Shown here piece after piece: positions 60,798-64,000 of a DNA stretch of 64,000 nucleotides; the first letter of the stretch is position 1, and every line of letters begins with the position of its first letter. The notes below the pieces were generated by a model. That model was not told the origin of the DNA, ran no database searches, and saw nothing but the letters and a program-made list of their open reading frames with translations. The translations under genes and the position numbers were made by a program. The stretch is from Paraburkholderia sp. ZP32-5. Its GTDB lineage: Bacteria > Pseudomonadota > Gammaproteobacteria > Burkholderiales > Burkholderiaceae. Location: NCBI RefSeq assembly GCF_021390495.1, contig NZ_JAJEJP010000001.1, positions 2,108,001 to 2,172,000 on the forward strand, in the 5' to 3' direction.

Positions 60798-61577
60798 TTA
60801 TCGCCCTGCTTCCACGTGCACATCCAGTTCGCCGCCGGGAAACGCCGCGGCAATCCGGAACGCCTGATGATCGATGACGACCGGCTTCGCCGCCGCGCCG
60901 GTGAAAACGATTTCGCCGCGTCTTAGCGTGATGTCCCGTTCGCGTGCATGGTCGAGCAGATACTGCAGCGACAGCCACGGAGCGGACACATCGTCGCCGG
61001 TCAGGCCGCGTGCCGATTCGGCGCCATCGACGCTCACCACGACCTGCGCGGCAACCTCGCCGATGTCGCCGATAGCGATCTGCGGACCGAGCACGCACGC
61101 CTCGAAGCCCACGTTATCCGCGACGAAACTGGGCTGCCCGACGGCCCGGCGATCTACATAGCGCGACAACACGAATTCGAAGCCCACATGCGCGGCCTCG
61201 ACGATCCGCTCGATCGGCTTATCGCTATCGGGCGGCACATCGCAGCCAAGCACGAATACGATCTCGAACTCGACGGTCACCGGCCCCGCGCTCGAAATGC
61301 GCACGGCGTCGTGAGCGCTATAGCAGCGCGACGACAGCAGTTGCCCGATCAGCGGACGGCTCGCGCCGGCCGCGCGCATCGCCGCCGGGCTGCCGACGCC
61401 GAGCTTCCAGCCGGACACGAAGTCATCGGTGGTATCGATCAGGCGGTCCTGAATGCGGTATCCCTGTTCGAGGTCCGCGGGGCGCATTTCCGGCGGCAAT
61501 GCGTCGATCTGTTGCTGCTTGTCCCACGTCGCGAGCAACAGCCGTGCCGGCGGATTCGGATTGAAGGCTTCGCTCAT
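60798..61577 (-). CDS. FAH/MhpD-type 2-keto acid hydratase/decarboxylase
   Basis: A 259-residue protein of the fumarylacetoacetase-like superfamily, MhpD/DmpE branch. It begins with a helical region (DALPPEMRPADLEQGYRIQD) and SGWKLGVGSP, then has metal-binding Glu residues in VEFEIVFVLG and AAHVGFEFVLSRY, and ends with RRGEIVFTGAAAKP. Relatives hydrate 2-oxopent-4-enoate or decarboxylate 4-oxalocrotonate. It overlaps the upstream reductase gene by 4 bp. Its substrate here is probably a 2-keto-3-deoxy-type acid. Confidence 0.85.
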   Translation of the reverse strand: MSEAFNPNPPARLLLATWDKQQQIDALPPEMRPADLEQGYRIQDRLIDTTDDFVSGWKLGVGSPAAMRAAGASRPLIGQLLSSRCYSAHDAVRISSAGPVTVEFEIVFVLGCDVPPDSDKPIERIVEAAHVGFEFVLSRYVDRRAVGQPSFVADNVGFEACVLGPQIAIGDIGEVAAQVVVSVDGAESARGLTGDDVSAPWLSLQYLLDHARERDITLRRGEIVFTGAAAKPVVIDHQAFRIAAAFPGGELDVHVEAGR

Positions 61578-62494
61578 TGCGCTTCCGCACCGGTGGCATC
61601 GTGCGCGGCGGACGACGCACGGAATTCGACGTTGTTCAACTCTTCGAAGACCTTGATCATCGCGCCCTTGTCGAGCTTGCCGTAGCCCTTCAGCAGCGCG
61701 GTCTGATAGGTCGCGGTCGCGGCGGCCAGCACCGGCATCGGAATGGCATGACGGCCGCCGATCTCGGCGGCGCTCACGAGATCCTTGTAAGCGTGCTGCA
61801 GCGGATAGCCGGACGAGAAACTGCCCTTCAGGATCTGCGGGATGAAGAATTCCGACGCATAGCTGCGGCCGGTGCCGGAATTGACCACGCTGCCGATCTT
61901 TTCCGGATCGAGGCCGAGCCGCACCGCCATCGGCAACACCTCGGCCAGCCCCGCGACGTTGATATCGAACAGCAGCTGGTTGATCAGCTTGGTCAGCTGG
62001 CCGGCGCCGACTTCGCCCATCCACAGGATATTGTTCGCCATCGTCGCGAGGTAGGGCTCGACGCGCTGGAAGTCGTCCTGGGCGCCGCCGCACATCGCCG
62101 TCAGCGTGCCGTCGACCGCGCGGGCTTCCATCCCCGAGACCGGCGCGTCGACGAAATGAATGCCCTTGCTGGCGAGCGTCTGGGCAACATCCACCGTCAC
62201 CGAGTAGTTGATCGTGCTGGTATCGACGACGATCGTGCCGGCGCGCAAATGCGCGGCAATGCCGTCCTTGCCGAGCAGCACTTCACGCACCACGTCGCCG
62301 TTGGGCAGCGACAGAAAGACGATATCGGCGTCTGCCGCATCCGCGAGCTGCTGCGTCGTGCGCGCGCCGAGCCGCTCGAACTCCGGATAGCTCGACGTAT
62401 CGGCGGCTGCCACGATCAGGTTGGGGTGACGCTTGAGCAGGTTCAGCGCCATGGGCTTTCCCATCTGCCCAAGACCGATGAAGGCGATATTCAT
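61574..62494 (-). CDS. 3-hydroxyisobutyrate dehydrogenase / tartronate semialdehyde reductase family
   Basis: A 306-residue beta-hydroxyacid dehydrogenase. The NAD(P) motif IGLGQMGKPMA is at the N-terminus, the substrate motif DAPVSGMEARAVDGTL near 120-135, and the catalytic Lys in GAGQLTKLINQL (about 170). Members interconvert 3-hydroxyacids and semialdehydes. It is the first gene of the leftward operon and is divergent from a LysR gene 117 bp away. The start is set by the cofactor motif; an upstream in-frame ATG at 62689 would run into the LysR gene. Confidence 0.9.
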   Translation of the reverse strand: MNIAFIGLGQMGKPMALNLLKRHPNLIVAAADTSSYPEFERLGARTTQQLADAADADIVFLSLPNGDVVREVLLGKDGIAAHLRAGTIVVDTSTINYSVTVDVAQTLASKGIHFVDAPVSGMEARAVDGTLTAMCGGAQDDFQRVEPYLATMANNILWMGEVGAGQLTKLINQLLFDINVAGLAEVLPMAVRLGLDPEKIGSVVNSGTGRSYASEFFIPQILKGSFSSGYPLQHAYKDLVSAAEIGGRHAIPMPVLAAATATYQTALLKGYGKLDKGAMIKVFEELNNVEFRASSAAHDATGAEAQ

Positions 62495-62611
62495 GTTGTC
62501 CAGTATTCGTAGGGTTGGCGAGCCCGCAGCGCGAGCCGGTGCAGCAAAGTTTATTGACAAGGTTCTGGCGAGGGAAATACTGTTCGTGTATTCCCAGCAT
62601 TGATTTCGAAT

Positions 62612-63505
62612 ATGGACATCCGCGTTTTGCGCTACTGCGAGACGATCGCCCGACTTGGCAACATCACGCGCGCGGCCAGTGAGCTGCATGTTGCGCAGCC
62701 CGCGCTCAGCGTGGCAATCAGAAAACTCGAAGAGGAAGTAGGCGTTACGTTATTCACGCGCGGGCGCAATCGTCCGGTCACGCTGACGCCGGAAGGCGAA
62801 TTGCTGATGCGCCGCGCGCGGCGCATCTTTCACGAACTGGAGTCGGCCAGGCGCGAAATCGCCGATAACCAGCAGTTGCGCACCGGGGAAGTCCGCGTCG
62901 GCATGCCGCCGATGTACGGGCTGCAGTATTTCCCGTCGCTGATGCGCGCGTTTCACGCCGAATTTCCCGGCATCAGCGTGACGGCCCTGCAAGGCAGTGC
63001 CGGCGAAGTGCGCGCGATGCTCGATAACGACAAGATCGATCTCGCGGTGCTCGAAGGCCGCCGCATCGAGAAAGACTGGGCGCACGTGGTGCTGGACACG
63101 GAGGAGGTGGTGCTGTGTCTGAGCGACAAGCATCCGTTGGCGGCCAAGCAGGCGGTCGACGACAGCGACCTCGGCGATCTGCCGATGATCCTGCTGGACG
63201 GCAGCTTCCTGCAGCGCAACGTGCTCGATCAGCGCTGCCAGCAGGCCGGCGTCAACTACCGCGTCGTGATGCAGAGCAACTACGTGCCGCTGGTGTATCA
63301 GGCCGCGCGCGACGGGATTGGCGCCGCGACGCTGCTGCGCTCGATGGTGGCCGCGAAAAGCGGGCTCGCAGCGCTGTCGTTCAAGCCCGCCGAGCACTTC
63401 CAGTTCAATCTGTGCTGGCTCGATCAGCAGTATCTGTCGCGCGCGAACCGCGCGTTCATCGAGTTTGCGGAGCGCAGCCGGAGGGCGGCGGCGGCTGTTG
63501 TCTAG
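62612..63505 (+). CDS. LysR-family regulator of the sugar-acid operon
   Basis: A 297-residue LTTR of the CynR/CbbR-like group. The HTH is at residues 1-60 (LRYCETIARLGNITRAASEL, then AQPALSVAIRKLEEEVGVTL), followed by an effector domain with GEVRVGMPPMYGL. Divergent orientation makes it the probable activator of the operon starting at 62494. The ATG at 62612 is preferred over an in-frame TTG at 62600. Confidence 0.9.
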   Translation: MDIRVLRYCETIARLGNITRAASELHVAQPALSVAIRKLEEEVGVTLFTRGRNRPVTLTPEGELLMRRARRIFHELESARREIADNQQLRTGEVRVGMPPMYGLQYFPSLMRAFHAEFPGISVTALQGSAGEVRAMLDNDKIDLAVLEGRRIEKDWAHVVLDTEEVVLCLSDKHPLAAKQAVDDSDLGDLPMILLDGSFLQRNVLDQRCQQAGVNYRVVMQSNYVPLVYQAARDGIGAATLLRSMVAAKSGLAALSFKPAEHFQFNLCWLDQQYLSRANRAFIEFAERSRRAAAAVV

Positions 63506-63556
63506 CCGTTGTCTAGCGCGGGCCTCGCGCCACGCTAGTGCCTCTCTAATGCCGCG

Positions 63557-64000
63557 CTAGTGCCCGATCCGCAGTGCGACCAGAAAGCGCGACACCATGT
63601 TGTAAGCGGCGACCGTCGCGACCAGCTCCAACGTGACGGTCGGCCCGAAGCGCGCGTGTAGCGGATCGAAGATCGCGTCCGGCACTTCGATGTCGCGCGT
63701 CATCGCATCGACGAGCCGCAACACGTCGCGCGCATGGGTATCGACGCGCTCGATGCCGTCGATGCTGTCCGGCGGCACCTCATGCCTGAGCTGTTCGATT
63801 AGTGCGTCGTCGATGCCTGCCTGCCGCGCGTGGACCACGTGGGCGTCGAATTCATACGGCGCGTGATTGAGCACGGCCACGCGCAGGATCGTCATTTCTC
63901 GCAGCGCCGGGCTCACCGACGTATTCAGACGGATCGCGGTCAGCATCGCCTCCCAGCCATCGACGACCGGCGGGCTATTCAGCAGCACCTGATAGAGCGG
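63557..64000 (-). CDS. Carboxymuconolactone decarboxylase family protein (5' end outside window)
   Basis: 147 codons of a leftward gene are visible, ending at 63557. The frame stays open through the window edge (PLYQVLLNSPPVVDGWEAML), so the start lies beyond 64000; a GTG at 63988 is only an internal candidate. The pattern LREMTILRVAVLN and YEFDAHVVHARQAGIDD marks a CMD/AhpD-fold protein. The usual Cys of the CxxxH motif is absent here, replaced in DAHVVH, so peroxidase-type chemistry is unlikely. Its relation to the neighbouring operon is unknown. Confidence 0.8.
   Translation of the reverse strand, partial: PLYQVLLNSPPVVDGWEAMLTAIRLNTSVSPALREMTILRVAVLNHAPYEFDAHVVHARQAGIDDALIEQLRHEVPPDSIDGIERVDTHARDVLRLVDAMTRDIEVPDAIFDPLHARFGPTVTLELVATVAAYNMVSRFLVALRIGH

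Noticed and set aside
1..64000. Insertion sequences, integrase, tRNA/rRNA genes or CRISPR arrays
   Set aside because: None was recognised. The mosaic character around 31.9-33.5 kb is explained by Rhs recombination rather than a transposon.

Overview
The window is high-GC DNA with the gene content of a plant- or soil-associated Paraburkholderia/Caballeronia-type betaproteobacterium. Evidence is compact GC-rich genes, a large number of LysR/AraC regulators, MHS- and ACS-type MFS carriers, a Burkholderia-style trimeric porin, and an indole-3-acetic acid (IAA) catabolic (iac) cluster whose layout fits the one described for Paraburkholderia phytofirmans. No rRNA, tRNA, CRISPR array, transposase or integrase was recognised.

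Layout. (1) 1-13.8 kb: start of an ATPase gene, two overlapping NAD-dependent dehydrogenases, an overlapping AraC-LysR regulator pair, a porin, two MFS carriers, and a second oxygenase set (IacA-like flavoprotein, flavin reductase, EthD-like protein, LysR). A lone MycE-like methyltransferase follows. (2) 13.9-16.1 kb: an old-yellow-enzyme gene divergent from its LysR regulator. (3) 16.2-30.5 kb: the iac region. iacF comes first, then a MntA/HepT toxin-antitoxin pair, the LysR gene (iacR1) divergent from iacCD, a tautomerase, an MFS carrier, the sensor kinase iacS divergent from iacABIHE, the response regulator iacR2, and iacG. IacA/IacG and the Rieske system IacCD/IacF oxidise the indole ring. 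IacB, I, H and E are the accessory, hydrolase and dehydrogenase steps towards catechol. (4) 30.9-38.6 kb: an AraC regulator and a 1617-residue Rhs polymorphic toxin, followed by displaced Rhs C-terminal modules and their small candidate immunity genes. (5) 38.8-54.6 kb: one long leftward operon. It encodes a tryptophan tryptophylquinone (TTQ) amine dehydrogenase with maturation proteins (mauB-E-D-A), two c-type cytochromes, DUF1329, DUF1302, an RND/MMPL membrane protein, a YCF48-type beta-propeller, an aldehyde dehydrogenase, an MFS carrier, a class III aminotransferase/phospho-lyase and a hydroxylysine-kinase-like phosphotransferase whose start is frameshifted. (6) 54.9-64 kb: a leftward sugar-acid or dicarboxylate operon (3-HIBADH-like reductase, FAH/MhpD-type hydratase, isocitrate/isopropylmalate-type dehydrogenase, IlvD/Edd dehydratase, ACS carrier, amidohydrolase) under a divergent LysR, and a truncated carboxymuconolactone-decarboxylase-type gene at the edge.

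Main new observations. Four rightward promoters (before the MFS at 6174, iacA, iacG and the AraC at 30920) share CTTTAG followed exactly 71 bp later by a TAnnCT -10-like hexamer. Three of them also share the longer element CTGGTRAAWCCTTTAG. This looks like an iac regulon operator, probably for IacR2. The amine dehydrogenase, aldehyde dehydrogenase and iac genes together could form a tryptamine to IAA to catechol route. The DUF1302/DUF1329/MMPL/YCF48 set inside a TTQ amine dehydrogenase operon looks like an undescribed envelope system.
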